DNA of 64,000 nt, from the NCBI GenBank assembly GCA_003864495.1, contig ML133410.1:1240268-1304267 (forward strand), written 5' to 3'. The stretch's first letter is position 1; each line of letters begins with the position of its first letter. This document shows positions 12,001 through 23,210 of this stretch, piece after piece. A program made the position numbers and the translations under genes. This DNA is from Nemopilema nomurai. Taxonomy: Eukaryota; Cnidaria; Scyphozoa; Rhizostomeae; Rhizostomatidae. The notes beneath the pieces are model-generated. The model made no database searches and was not told the DNA's origin. It was given only the letters and a program-made list of their open reading frames with translations.

Positions 12001-15000
12001 ATCTCTTCTTCAGGGTGGTTGAAAATTTGTTTATTTGGCATCTCATGAGCTGGACAACTGTTTCTCCCTTTGCTCCTCATTTTAAATGTTTTTTGCTGAA
12101 AGGTTACCTAATTCAACATTAATTTTATGACATTATTTGGATTTTGTATTTGCACAGACAATGTTTTTTCAGGAAAAGGCGACTTGGGAATTCACAGAAT
12201 GCTGAGGAATGTACGACCTCAAAAAAACAAGCTATACCTCTTTCCGACCTGAATGGACACTATGCCAATCCTCGCTTTGTAAACGAAGGTGAGGCGGCGA
12301 ACATTGCCTGCTATAACCACTAATTTTTTAGATCAGTGGCTTTAACTAGTTCTGCTAAATTTCGGGAAGCAAAGTGAATTTTTAAGAATCCATCTTGGTT
12401 AAAGTCAAACTGGCTTGTTCTCCATGTGTGTAACACGAAGTCCATGTTCGAAGGGAACGAACCATTCGTTCACGCGTGTTCTTTGATTTACCAAATCATC
12501 CTTCCGTAACTTCATTTTCTACCGTTTTCATTTAAATGATGATAAACGAACTCGCACGTTGTCATTTTTGTAGATTTCAATGAGTATGAAAGTTTAGAGC
12601 CCGCATTCAAACTGAGAATGAATCCACTTCCACGTGCTGTTGAAATCGATAGACGCCACCCCCCTGTTCCGTTGCGAGACTTAGTTAGTCATTTCGAGGA
12701 GTTGAAGAAGGATAGCTTTCACGGAATCAGTGTTGAATTTGAGGTAAGAAGGATTCCTAGGCCACTGATTGTGTGTGCTGCAAGTGCGATTTCTCGTTCC
12801 AAAGGGTCTCTTGCCTCTCAATCGTTGGAAACCCTATGTTATCCCCACACCCCCTCCCATAAGCTGTCAAAAAATTACCACTTGGGGATCGAAAAAGAAG
12901 CAAGGGTTACGAGAGAAGCGCATGATTGGTTGTGTTTTGACCAATCAGCGTCCCCTTCACATGGGCTCCGACGCAGGTTGGAAAATGGAGGGGCTAAGGG
13001 AGATTTTAACAATCATAACAAAAGATGTTTGAAAAAGCTCTTTTGTTTTCCAAAAAAAGTGAGGCAAGTCGGGGCCCTGCTTCACCCCTTTTCTTGGTGA
13101 TCTACAAAGATCATTTTTACACATTGATGCAATATCCCATCCTTTGTTGGCTGAGGGTGTCCGTCTTTAACTTGCACTCTTCTAAAAAAAGGTGTGAAGG
13201 GAACCCTGATTTTTCATTGCAGCCAACCATGCACTCTTCTCACACCCCTCAATTAGTTTTCGACCCGCCATTGCTTATTTATTGTATCCGTTTTGATCAT
13301 TGTTCAACATTGCGTACTGTAAGAAGTGTCGAACCAAAAAGTACTTTACCCTGCTTGTGCTATTTGAAATATAAATTTGAATTATCAATTATCAAGTCTG
13401 TTCTGAGCTCTTCTGTTCTGTAGCTGTGAAACTTTGTAACTGTGAAACTTTGCAACTGTTCTGAATAATCAAGTCTTTAACCTTTTAATGCACGAAGTCT
13501 TCATCATTTCAAAGTATAAAAACGGGTACATTTGATATTCATGGTGCCATAGTCAGATGCCTAGAACTTCGTTTATTAAATTATCCGCATGACTAAATTC
13601 TCCATTAGTGCTTCAATTGATTGTATTGCAGCACCTTTCTAAGGGCCAGCTTTATCTCTGGGATGTTGCATCCAATGCCACAAACAAACCAAAGAATTAC
13701 TTTGCCAATATGGTTACATGTGAGAATGCATTTGCATACTTCCTTCTATATTTTGACTTATAGATATTATATTATTTGTTTATACAACTCTGCAATCTTT
13801 AGGTACACCTTGGACGGAATTATTTATTCTCCTTTTCATGAAGTGGCAATTAACATTGTTTTCTTTCACAATGGCTGAGGTACCCAAACCATACTTATCT
13901 ATGTCTCAGATTGTAAAGACATTTTGTAATTAACATGAGATTTTATTGGTTCATTTGCAGCTTTCCCTTTGATATCAACTAATATGTTAACTACCAAATT
14001 ACATTAAACCAAGGAGTCAACCACAAACAGGGGCATTCTATTACCACTGCATATTAGCAAAGAATTATTTTGAGAAAAATTTTCTGAAATAAATTCTTTG
14101 TCCTAGATGACCATTCCAGGGTCCACTTAACACCTCTTCCAGGTGTGCAGGACTCAGACTATTACAATGCAAGCCATGTTTTGGTAAATTTTTCATTGCA
14201 TGACTTCTCATTTTTGTACCATGTGATTGTATGCATTGATTTAAAAAAGTTTCTATAAATCTTTATTGTTTTCTTGTGAAGACCTGGCCAATTTAGCTAT
14301 TTGAAAATCCGGCTTTGCTGATTTTGTCTAACATTTCAAAGCATCAGTGGATGCATTGTTGTAATGGATTGGAGTGCCCCCCAAGTTTTGGCATATTTAT
14401 GAAGCATAGTTCATCCAACCTGCTTGATATTGTATTCTGGTGTGCAAAGATTCTGTGCCATTGCTTCCTATCATAACGAGTGTCAAAGATGCCGTAGAAG
14501 ACCTCCATTGTTCATCTAGGCATATCACAATCTCATCTTGGCCATTTTGAGATTATACTCCATATTATATGAGAGAACCTATGAGACTTGATGACTTTTT
14601 GTCCACATGTTAAGAATTAAAACATTTCTTGCTTTCATGTTTAAATTGTTGCTTTCATACTATTATATTATAGTTTTTTCTAGCCTTAACCTGAACCACA
14701 TAATCTACCTATCTGTCTATCGCAGTTTATTTAGTTGAATAAAGCAGGGCTAACTGCAGACTGCCATAACAGCCTTGTATTTGCTAAGTATTCACCAGTC
14801 GCTACAAAGGTTGTTCCATTACCACCACCAACCCTCACCCTTGCTCCCTTAAGATCTTTTCACTCATTTTTATCCATGTTAACTTTCTTACAAGACTACA
14901 AAAAACTTACAAGACAATGAATGTGGATGTAAAGTTGTCTGGAGTTACAACTGTATCGTATTCACTGCATCTTCTAAACTGATATTTTATGACTTGTTTC

Positions 15001-18000
15001 AAGAACTTCAAATTGAGTTTTTGAAACATTTGTCTCTAACAGGACTACTCTGGCAAGAAAAGATACATTGCTTCACAAGGTAGGCTTGCTCTTATTTCAT
15101 TTTGGAATTGCCCGCATAGCTCTGTTCCTTCCTGTCAGCCACCTTGGCACAATTTTGCATTTTTATCAGTCCTCAACCTGGCTGGACATTTGATTTGCCA
15201 GTCATGGACGTCTAGCTGATCTATTTCTATTGTAAATAATTAACAATTATTAATAATAATTAAAATTAATTTGGATATTTACACTGTGTAGAGGTCCTTA
15301 GCAAAGTGTTATAAACATGTGTACAGCTGAAGACACATTTTTTGCAATACCCCTCTTCCTTAATTTGTTTTTGAGCTACAAACAGGTACCTTTCTGGTCA
15401 CTCAAATTGTTTCTTTTGCTTTAAGGGCCAACTAGCGAACTGTTGTATGACTTCTGGAGGATGATTTGGGATATGAATGTGCCTGCAATTGTGATGCTAT
15501 CAGATGTATGTTTCATTTGCCAATATTTCTCAAGTTTTTACAATATTTTTGGAGCTGTAACCAAAGAATGCATCTAGTTACAAGAAACTACAAATACAAG
15601 AAGTAGCTTATCTTATGGCAAATCATAAGCTTCCAGCCATGTTTTGAAGTTGCCTCTCTTAATTTGACATACTTTGTGCTCAGCAAATAATATGGGTTCA
15701 ATAGATGACTTAAACAAGCTTGAAATTTGAAGAAAATGATTTCTCAAAGACATTCACTCTTTCTCCGACCCTAGCCATCCTGCGACTCCAACCAACATTT
15801 TCAATCGCGGTGTTTCTCTGTCTTTCTTACCGCACATTGCTCTGAGATCAAGGGTGCCCTAACCCTTTTTTTCTCATGAAATGTCCAGCAAATTTTGATC
15901 GATATGTTTTTATTTGATTCACTAACATTCCTTTCATGCCTGCTTTCTTCATAACATTGTAATTCATTATTCGCTAGATGCCTGGTATTCTCAACATTTT
16001 TCTTGAGAATCACATTTCTGTTGCTTCGATGTTTCTCTCAAGGGGTGGTACTAATGTACAGGTTTCTGCACAATACACGAGATTTGGTTCAACGTAGCAC
16101 TGGAGAACTTTTTTCTAACTTTCATAGTGATATTCTGATTACATAACACTGTTTTTGGATTGCCTTTTTCTGTTTTTGATTTCTCTAGTTGACCTGTCAT
16201 CAGAAGTTGATCAGCATTCCGTGATATTTTGACCGTTCTGATTGTTTCAAGACATCATCTCCCACAGTAACTTTACATTGTTGTTTTACGCCACTCTTGG
16301 TGACAACCACCACTTCTGTATCTTTACTTTTCAGTTTGAGTTCTTTCAGCTCACTTTCCTCCACAATGACGTCAACCATATGTTTTAGGTCACTCTCATT
16401 CTAAGCTATTAGAACAGTATCTGCATTTCGGACCTTGTTGGTTATCCTTTCTCCTACAGACACTCCTGGTTTTCCCTCTAAATGTCTCATAATTATCTCG
16501 CTGTAAACCGAGAAAAGGTCGGGAGACAGAACACAACCTTGACGTACGCCAGATTTAGAACAACGTAAAACTATCAACTCTTCATTTGAAACATCACTAG
16601 ACTTTTCAGGTTGAAGAATTCTGTTCTATTTTTCAGGCGAAAAACTCACAGTATTGGCCAGAATCTGGATCAGAGGTATATGGGAAAGTGATCGTGAACC
16701 TAGCATCAGTCGAAGACTATGTTGAATACACACTAAGATGTTTTTCAGTGCGGAGAGTAAGTACTCAAAATTCACGATAAAGAAGCTTACAATCATTTAT
16801 AGATAATCTTATAGGTATCTGAAGTTACAGCACGACAGGTTATGATAGTTACCACATTCTGCCGTATTTTGGTACTGAATCTCGTCAAGGTAGCCAAGAA
16901 AACAGTTTCAGGGTTCTTTCTTCTCGTTCTACTTTGGAAGGTGAAGGAAATGTGCGTATTTCTTCTCTTGCTATGATCTGGCTTGAAACGTGGTAAAGAA
17001 TAGTATCATACCATCCATCCACTTAAGTAGGACTTGTTTATAAATGAATTCCTTTTCATATCTTTTGATATGAATATCTAGCTTATGTGACTGAAATTAA
17101 CTTAAGTGCTAAACTTTGGTCGATGACTCTGAAGTAAATATAGGGGAAAGTTTCATGGGAAACACCAGAAGCACAAGAACTTCCAAAGACCAAAGCTGCC
17201 TGTATAGAAACTGTATCTACCGCTCCTCAGGCTTAAATACAAGAACGAGAACTGAATTGAGCGAGGACTGTGTCTTTTCAAACAAGCAACACGAATTACA
17301 TGTTCATAGGCCTACCCTACTTTTACAAGCAAGAAAAACAAGTATGACGTAGCTTCACCCTATGCGCTGTGTCACACTAAGCATGCTGCCAACCTACGCA
17401 GGGTAATGCTTGATGCCTATGCTCCGCAGCGCTCCGCCACAGCCAGTGCTTGTCTTTTTGAAACCTTAAAGTAACGTTTTTCTAGGTCTTTCAGTACCCA
17501 GTTGATGAATCCTGTTTCTTGATTGCTCAGAGCCTCTGTTGCAAGGATTTTGTGTCTCTTAATCGCAGATTTCTGACTTGCTTTTCAACGCTTTTTCCTT
17601 AACAACGCTTCAATACTCGCTCCTGCTTTGTCCAATTTTCTCAAAAATCAAGTGTAAAAGCTTTCCCAAATGTGCTTCCAACACTAATTCAGTTGGCCCT
17701 GACATTGGGTGAACAACCAATCGTTCTTTACCGAAGCCTAGTGCAAAGTATAGAGACAATGATTCGTAAACTTTATGCATAACATATTTTCGGTAATGAT
17801 TCACGTGAAACATAGAAAGCGAAGCGCATGGCACGGAACCTTTGATACGAATGAAGCAAACACAGCGAATGCAAAATAATAGATTGAATACGGCTAATGA
17901 GTCATTTACAGTGGTCTGGGGCCCAGGCTACGCTGGGGCCAGGCTCCAGTGCGTGAAACATAAATTGGGTGCCAATGTGCCTGCCTGCGCTACTACCGGA

Positions 18001-21000
18001 CTTGAATTTCTCTGAGACCAGATATGAAATTGTCCTTTTCAGGAGGGCTTCACCAGAGTAAAGACGGTTTGTCAGTACCATTTTACCGCATGGCCAGATT
18101 TCGGAACTCCTGAATCTCCAACAGACCTGCTCGACTTGAGACGCAAGCTTCGAAGCCAGTTTCCGTACACCACTGAAGACCCGATTCTAGTGCACTGCGC
18201 GTACGTATTTGCGTTTATGTCGCTTTTGGATTTTCAACCCATAAAAATATCCAGAGATGAATGGAAACAGGAATTTGAGCTGCATCTAAAATGTTTACTT
18301 TTCTCTCGATAAGAGCTGGCATTGGACGTACTGGTACATTTATCGTGATCGACACGATGCTGGAGCGTATGGAAAACGAGGAAATGTTGGATATATTCAA
18401 TTACCTGAATTTCATACGAAGTCAGAGGATTAATTTGGTGGAAGTTGAGGTAGGGAGGTGAATCACCTTATCCTTTCGAAGAACATATGCTAATGATGGA
18501 TGTGATGAATGGAGGTTATAGCTATATTATTTTCATCATTTCCATTTGTGTCTCCTGATTTCAAACATCTTTTCTTTTCGGTCTGTGAGTTAAATGAATC
18601 AGGTAATAAAACAGTTTCCTTGAGCTAAACAGCAGACACAGTAGGTCTGATATCAACATCGGCCTAAACGTTTTCATCTTAACTTTCGATTTTCAGAAGC
18701 AGTACGTGTTTGTTTATGAAACTCTGGTGGAAGCTGTCGCTTTTGGAAACACTGAAACAGAGGCACAGAACTTGAGGGTTCAGATTCACAAGTTGCAAGC
18801 CAAAGACAAAAGTGGAAAATCTGGGTTTGAGGAGCAGTTCGAGGTACTAATGTGGGGAATTCTGTTATCATTTCATGTGCCATGATATAGCCTTCTTGCT
18901 GGAAAGAATTCAAGTATGCATTTCATCTCACTTTGGCACAGTAGTGTTAAATGAATGTTAAATCGTCGCTTTATGTGTAACTGCGCTCTTCTTTGTGATG
19001 ACGTTACTGTGCGAAATGTAGTGCCATAACGTAAACGAGGTTGCAATATGGCGAGGCTAAGAATCGTATGCAAGGGATGCTGGGACGGACCTGAGCTTTG
19101 ATGGCTCACAAACAGACAGCTCGTTGTCATTACTGTAATCACGGCAGTAGCACTTTGGTCCATCCATTCGTTCATATGTTGAAAAAAGCACCTGTTCACT
19201 GTGTGTACTTTCATTCTATTTGCTGCCAATTAGCTGCATCGTTCATTAACTACTTAATCTTGTTTATGAATTTCCCATCGCCTTCGCAGCGGCTGCAACT
19301 GTCTACTGCACATTCCACAGAAGTGGGGCCTATCACGGGACGTGATGAAGTCAACAAGACGAAAAACAGACGAGCGGACATTGTCCCAAGTACGAATTTG
19401 TCCATCAGACGAATGAACACCATATTCCAGACGATTAGAGTATTTCGCACTATATGAATTGCCATTAACAATTAGCAAGAACAGATTCCTAGAGTTTGTC
19501 TATGACTCATCCTGTTGGTCTATTTAACTGATGGAACTTTATCTTCTTCAATAGCGTTGCATTGAAAAATACTATTTGGATACCAAAGCGCTTTTCAGGG
19601 CTGCTCCGTCTTATGATTGAAATTGTGCTTGTTTTTTTGCCTATGATGACTTTAACTTTTTGCAGAGGAAGCGAGACGTGTTGTTTTACAGCGGCCAGTT
19701 TACGAAATTGGGACTGAATCGAACTATATAAACGCCACCTACGTCGACGTGAGTCTCTGGAATTCGCAATCTCGAAATGCTTCGAATAATTTTGACTTTT
19801 ATACTAAAAGATGGAAGAGAGCTGATTTGGAGAGCGCGTTTGCTTGAACCAAAGAGGAAACGTGACTTACTCTAAAGATGCCTGGAAATCGCCATTAATG
19901 ATTAGGCATTCGAAAGTAAATTCTTCTACCTGTTAAGAGACTTGGTAAAATATAATTAGTATGTATATAATGTCCAAGCAGGGAAGAGGAACAGAGGAGG
20001 ATGAAGCTTATATCAACTTGGCATTTTTATCAAAGCCAAACCGAACTAGTTGCAAATCTTTGGTAGATTTCAAACCTTGGTCTTCCATTAAGAAAGGCGG
20101 GCAGAAGCGAAAAAGTAATGCAGTCTCTTGCAGTCTTTGTTATTGTTATTTGTGATACGATATGTTCGTTATTTGATTCAGGGTTACAGACAGAAGAACG
20201 CCTTTATTGCGACGCAGCATCCACTCCCAGAGACCATTGAAGATTTCTGGCTGATGATACAGCAAACAGAAGTGACCATCATTGTTTTGCTGAATAGGCT
20301 AAACGATGGGCGTGAGGTTTGTATTACTTTTGCAGTATCTTCCATCTTGAATTATCCTCGTATCATTTCCACATTTCCCCCTACTTTTCATACCCTATTT
20401 CGTATTTTAGAACCTACCGATGTTTTGGCCCACCCCGCAGAAGACAACGCAGTACAGGAATGTTACGGTATCCAATCAGTCAGAACGAAACGGCGTTGGT
20501 TTCGTTGAGCGGATGTTCCGCTTGAAAAGCGAGAAAGTAAGTTTACATTCTACATCTGAAAGAGAAGAGGAACGGTTGAGCCGCAGGAGAATGCTCGCTG
20601 TACATCGAAACACCAATAATATTTTCTTTCACACGAAAAAAGACGAGTTCGAGCAACCATATTCTTTAACTTTTTGTAATATTTAGTTTGATTATTGTGT
20701 TAAATATGGTGTACTATTGAGTTTGATATCAAGTCAGTAATGTTTCGTACTCTCATAGACTATTACAGCATAATATTCGATTTTGACTTTTTAGTCATAC
20801 AAGAACGTGACGATGTTTCATTTCGATACCTGGCCTGACCATAGCACGCCGAAAGATGCCAGCAAACTCCTTTCTCTAGTGAATCAGGTTGAGAAATTCC
20901 AACAACAACAACAAAAGGGCCAGCCTATCGTGGTCATGTGCAGGTAAGCTGTCAGCGACTGTTCCAGGAAAGTCATTCGTGATGGAAATCAGTTTATGTC

Positions 21001-22031
21001 CGGCTTATTGTCTTCACCATTAAACATCACAAATCTCAAAGACTATATGTGAATATTTCGAAAATTTCATGTCTGTCTCTGATGATGGAGTTCAATAGAG
21101 GATGTTCGTCATTGTGGAGTAAGTCAAAGGAACGTTGACAAATTCGACACCTTTCTTGAGCATCCAACCATGCTTTTATTGATAGATTGGAAACGGTGAT
21201 CAAGATGGAAATAACAATAATTACGCTTTTTCTGACACAGAGATGGCGCTGGTCGTACAGGAACCTTCGTGGCGGTTTCGATTATTCTGGAACGACTCAG
21301 AACTGAGCAGCTTGTCGATGTCTTCCAGACCATCAGAAAAACGAGAGCCTTCCGACCACAATTCGTTGAAAATGCCGTAAGTTCACTTTCGAACCCTCCC
21401 AACCACTGTGCCTTCAAAGCACAAGGGAATCCCCATCTTAAAGGGTGGCTCCGTCCGGTTAAGTGAGCCAACGGATACACCCATACTGAAATTAGTGTTC
21501 TAGATCCTTGTTGGCCTACGTGCAAAACATTTCTTAACAACAAAAGTGATCATTTTCTCTACTGCCCATCTTCTTTGCCTTTGTGGGAATATGTTTGCAT
21601 TTCAAGCATTTCTGGCTTTTATGCGAACATAGGCAAGCACAAACTTACCAATCAATATCTGAGCTTAGCCTTCCACGACCCAGTCAAATTTATGCGCTAG
21701 TGACTTGGAAGTGGCTTTGCAAAATTGACTTAGGGCTTTATTCATGCTTCAGTCTGAGAAGCAGCTTACCATAATTCATATTCAATACAACAGAAAAATA
21801 TTTCATGATCTATAAACAAAAAAGCCGTTAACGCAAATGCTTTGGAAAATAGTCTCTAGGGCCAGGGCACCGTGAAAGTTCCATACTCTTATTGTTGGTT
21901 GCATGTTCTCATTCGATGAATAACACCTTAACATGCAGGCTATTATGTCTCAGTCCCAGTACAGGTTTTGCCACACTGTCACTCAAGCCTACATCGACTC
22001 GTTCCAGACGTATGCAAATTTTACGGGATGA
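2614..22031 (+). CDS. Receptor-type protein tyrosine phosphatase with tandem PTP domains
   Basis: A single-pass membrane enzyme expected to remove phosphate from phosphotyrosine on cytoplasmic proteins in response to cell contact or ligand. I could chain 32 exons with matching phases, giving 4428 nt or 1475 codons plus TGA. Order: hydrophobic leader and Ig domain, about five FN3 domains, a juxtamembrane FN3-like region with an RRRR furin-like site, a membrane span, then PTP D1 and D2. Both PTP domains keep WPD and C-x5-R. The D2 C-terminal half resembles RPTP mu/kappa (R2B) D2 from memory, but there is no MAM domain, so the subtype stays open. The ATG-bearing first exon was not located: the first exon listed starts at a 3' splice site (cag at 2611-2613). 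Several internal coordinates are given under the domain entries. A LINE relic lies in one intron. Confidence 0.93.
3051..3297 (+). repeat. 28-29 bp minisatellite in phosphatase intron
   Basis: About eight copies of a unit beginning ACTGATATCTTTGCAATGGC and ending TACGCTGCC. Some copies are one base shorter (28 versus 29 bp), so reading frame is not kept between copies, which argues against coding. The array sits just inside the intron after the Ig exon and leaves an open frame into the intron if the donor is not used. Confidence 0.9.
3447..3737 (+). other. Phosphatase exon: FN3 domain 1
   Basis: A symmetric phase 1-1 exon of 97 codons encoding a complete fibronectin type III domain: a [25 protein letters not shown] first half, YTVVLKKK in the middle, and [10 protein letters not shown] before the end. 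The single exon contrasts with the following FN3 domains, which are each split by an internal intron. Confidence 0.88.
3936..4766 (+). other. Phosphatase exons: FN3 domain 2 (two exons)
   Basis: Exons 3936-4153 and 4691-4766. The domain carries the FN3 hallmarks SWLAP, DYKVRYK and the [13 protein letters not shown] strand; the intron splits it in phase 0 right after QAQ. It is closely similar to FN3 domain 3, including the position of the internal intron, which points to exon-pair duplication. Confidence 0.88.
5462..6533 (+). other. Phosphatase exons: FN3 domain 3 (two exons)
   Basis: Exons 5462-5679 and 6458-6533. It repeats the FN3 domain 2 pattern almost word for word: [20 protein letters not shown] in the first half, a phase 0 intron after QVQ, then [15 protein letters not shown]. 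The intron between the halves holds a poly-C run and a short duplicated segment. The final exon ends in phase 1 with an adenine before gtatgt. Confidence 0.87.
6138..6395. repeat. Direct duplication and poly-C run in phosphatase intron
   Basis: A segment reading CGTTTTGATACAGAAAATTT is present at about 6143 and again at about 6352; the second copy is followed by a run of more than 20 C residues (about 6372-6395). Between them GTGTAATGCACTGCA occurs twice. The whole lies inside the intron that splits FN3 domain 3. It looks like local duplication; no coding content is evident. Confidence 0.6.
6968..7560 (+). other. Phosphatase exons: FN3 domain 4 (two exons)
   Basis: Exons 6968-7074 and 7353-7560. 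The first half reads [20 protein letters not shown] and ends ITYYT; the second starts LRYSGSKS and contains [21 protein letters not shown], a standard FN3 F-G region. The intron between them is phase 0 and lies in the C-C' region, earlier in the fold than the intron of FN3 domains 2 and 3. Confidence 0.87.
7805..9029 (+). other. Phosphatase exons: FN3 domain 5 (three exons)
   Basis: Exons 7805-7898, 8147-8345 and 8990-9029. Phases run 1, 2, 0, 1 without a break. The translation moves from [20 protein letters not shown] through [10 protein letters not shown] to [26 protein letters not shown], the end of a typical FN3 domain. It is more divergent than the earlier domains. A 21-bp triple repeat (8723-8775) lies in the intron before the last exon. 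Confidence 0.82.
8723..8775. repeat. 21-bp tandem repeat in phosphatase intron
   Basis: Two full copies and one partial copy of a 21-bp unit starting AATGGAGTATAGCTCTTCT. It lies in the intron between the last two exons of FN3 domain 5. Confidence 0.75.
9189..11112 (+). other. Phosphatase exons: juxtamembrane FN3-like region with furin-like site
   Basis: Exons 9189-9288, 9622-9910 and 11070-11112. The sequence [10 protein letters not shown], then [29 protein letters not shown] and finally [15 protein letters not shown] follows the membrane-proximal region of LAR- and mu/kappa-type receptor phosphatases as known to me. An RRRR cluster (9815-9826) sits where those proteins are cut by a furin-type protease. 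Exon phases (1, 2, 0, 1) fit exactly. The 1.2 kb intron before the last exon shows nothing of note. Confidence 0.85.
11675..12288 (+). other. Phosphatase exons: transmembrane segment and cytoplasmic linker
   Basis: Exons 11675-11786 and 12173-12288. The first encodes a short extracellular stalk and a hydrophobic span, [20 protein letters not shown], followed by WYIR. The second starts with a basic stop-transfer cluster (RKRRLG) and a linker, [11 protein letters not shown]. This fixes the topology: the Ig/FN3 part outside, the PTP domains inside. Confidence 0.92.
15770..16605 (-). mobile_element. Degraded LINE reverse transcriptase fragment
   Basis: On the minus strand within the intron 15506-16636, translation gives [20 protein letters not shown], a LINE reverse transcriptase signature, then a catalytic box decayed to RNADTVLIA (16404-16430; the usual form is YADD followed by TVLIA) with a stop just after. 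Further along come LINE C-terminal echoes such as [18 protein letters not shown] and [14 protein letters not shown]. Several frame breaks and stops show it is dead. It resembles 3' ends of RTE/L1-type elements abundant in invertebrates; the clade cannot be fixed by eye. Confidence 0.85.
16757..18042. other. Long D1 intron, no recognised element
   Basis: An intron of about 1.3 kb between two D1 exons. It contains a 74-codon open frame on the minus strand (17610-17834) that I do not recognise and that lacks splice or other support. Otherwise I see nothing definite in it. Confidence 0.5.
19290..22031 (+). other. Phosphatase exons: PTP domain D2 and C-terminus
   Basis: Exons 19290-19389, 19666-19748, 20182-20316, 20411-20536, 20795-20943, 21241-21376 and 21954-22031. 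Motifs: [32 protein letters not shown] and [11 protein letters not shown]. The Cys, the P-loop Arg and the WPD Asp are all present, so this D2 may not be dead, unlike many D2 domains; the His before the Cys is Met. The run [11 protein letters not shown] is close to mu/kappa-type D2. The Q-loop position again reads Val-Glu. A short QQQQQ run (from CAA codons) precedes the WPD-to-P-loop strand. The last exon ends YANFTG and TGA. Confidence 0.92.
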
Positions 22032-23210
22032 AAGTTGGAACCCAAAGACTAGAGCATGTTACATTTTTTTTAATTCTTAATCAATATTTACATGGCATTT
22101 GATGTCTTATATATGGATAATCCGTATGGAAAATGACTTTGTTCCTTGTTAGAATGATATATTTTTATATCAAATTTTTATGTAAGATTAATTTTTTTCT
22201 TGTAGTACGTCGACAGTACTTTTTGCATTGATTGAGTTTAAAATCTTTTTCACCGTCGTAAAGTTTTCACCGTCGCTTCTGTTGTATAACCTGTTAAACT
22301 CGATTTGTTATCAACCATGTGGTGCCCCACCTTCATTGATTGAATTGAATCCCTCAAATTCACTTTTGGGGAATTGAAAAATCAATTTCAGAAATTCATT
22401 CAGTTATTCTGGTGTCACAAGTGGTGTCCTTGGACCACTTCTGCATTGTGCCGAACAATAGAACAATGCCTACAACAGCCCCCTTTTTTATTTCCGATCC
22501 GACATTTAAGCCCTCCTTTTCTGGTTCCCATCCAACTTAACATTGGGACCACTTTAAGAAAGTCTGCAGGGAGCACATCCCCATGTCCCCTCTGCCATGC
22601 CACATCTAAATTGGTAAACTCTTTCTTTTATGTACAAGAATCTATATCCAAATACTTGTTTTATTACGTTCTATTTAATTGTCATTGCTATAATTTACAA
22701 TTGCAAAAGTATATTAATTTTAGTAAATGAGCACGGTAGCTTCATGTTGATCCAGCTTCTCGTCGAAGGCTTGGTTTGTTTCGATACCAAAATCTAACCT
22801 CAATTTGTCTTCGTTTCCTTCAGTTAACTGCCTGAGTTAAGGCCTGTTTATCAGTGTAGAGAAATGAGTGATGATGTCATTTTCACCGACAGTTTGAACA
22901 AGAAAAGCTCTGCAACCACATTTCTTGTCTTCATCAGCATAGCCTTTCGTCTGGCCCTAAGAAAGTCATCCAACATATCCCCCAAGAAAATGCGTGGAAG
23001 CTGCAATTTTCCGGGGTTTAGCATGCAATGGTTTTGTTTAAAGTTTTATAAAGACGTGAATGATTATAAAATGGACGGGGAGAGAAAAGAAGGAAAAAAT
23101 TCAAGAAAGCATTTTTGGCATAATCTGTAGACCAAAGTAACAGAATTTATACTGATGTTACATGCATGTCCCCTGCGGAGGACTTTGCATTTGCACGTGT
23201 TCTTTTAAAC
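22032..23210. other. Intergenic stretch between phosphatase and TTLL12
   Basis: It holds the phosphatase 3' flank and the TTLL12 5' flank. Open frames at 22374-22730 (+) and 22864-23130 (+) have no family resemblance or splice context, and I do not call them. No convincing polyadenylation signal was seen directly after the stop codon. Confidence 0.5.

Larger units (their letters stand above)
12574..18843 (+). other. Phosphatase exons: PTP domain D1
   Basis: Exons 12574-12743, 13632-13719, 14107-14183, 15043-15079, 15426-15505, 16637-16756, 18043-18200, 18314-18449 and 18697-18843. Visible motifs: YDHSRV, DYYNAS, RYIASQGP, WPDFGTP (general acid Asp) and HCAAGIGRTG, with the catalytic Cys and the phosphate-binding Arg both present. 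Departures from the usual D1: the pTyr-recognition loop reads KNYF instead of KNRY, the P-loop has Ala where Ser is usual after the Cys, and the Q-loop Gln is Glu (LVEVEKQY). It may be catalytically weakened. A phase 2 intron splits the P-loop right after the catalytic Cys codon. Confidence 0.92.

Noticed and set aside
17610..17834. A 74-codon minus-strand open frame in a D1 intron
   Set aside because: It reads somewhat protein-like but matches nothing I know and has no neighbouring fragments in frame.
22374..22730. A 118-codon plus-strand open frame between the phosphatase and TTLL12
   Set aside because: No similarity to known proteins and no splice sites that fit; a minus-strand frame overlaps it.
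23166..23210. An earlier TTLL12 start codon (15 extra residues)
   Set aside because: The ATG at 23211 has much better initiation context and gives a length close to that of the human protein.
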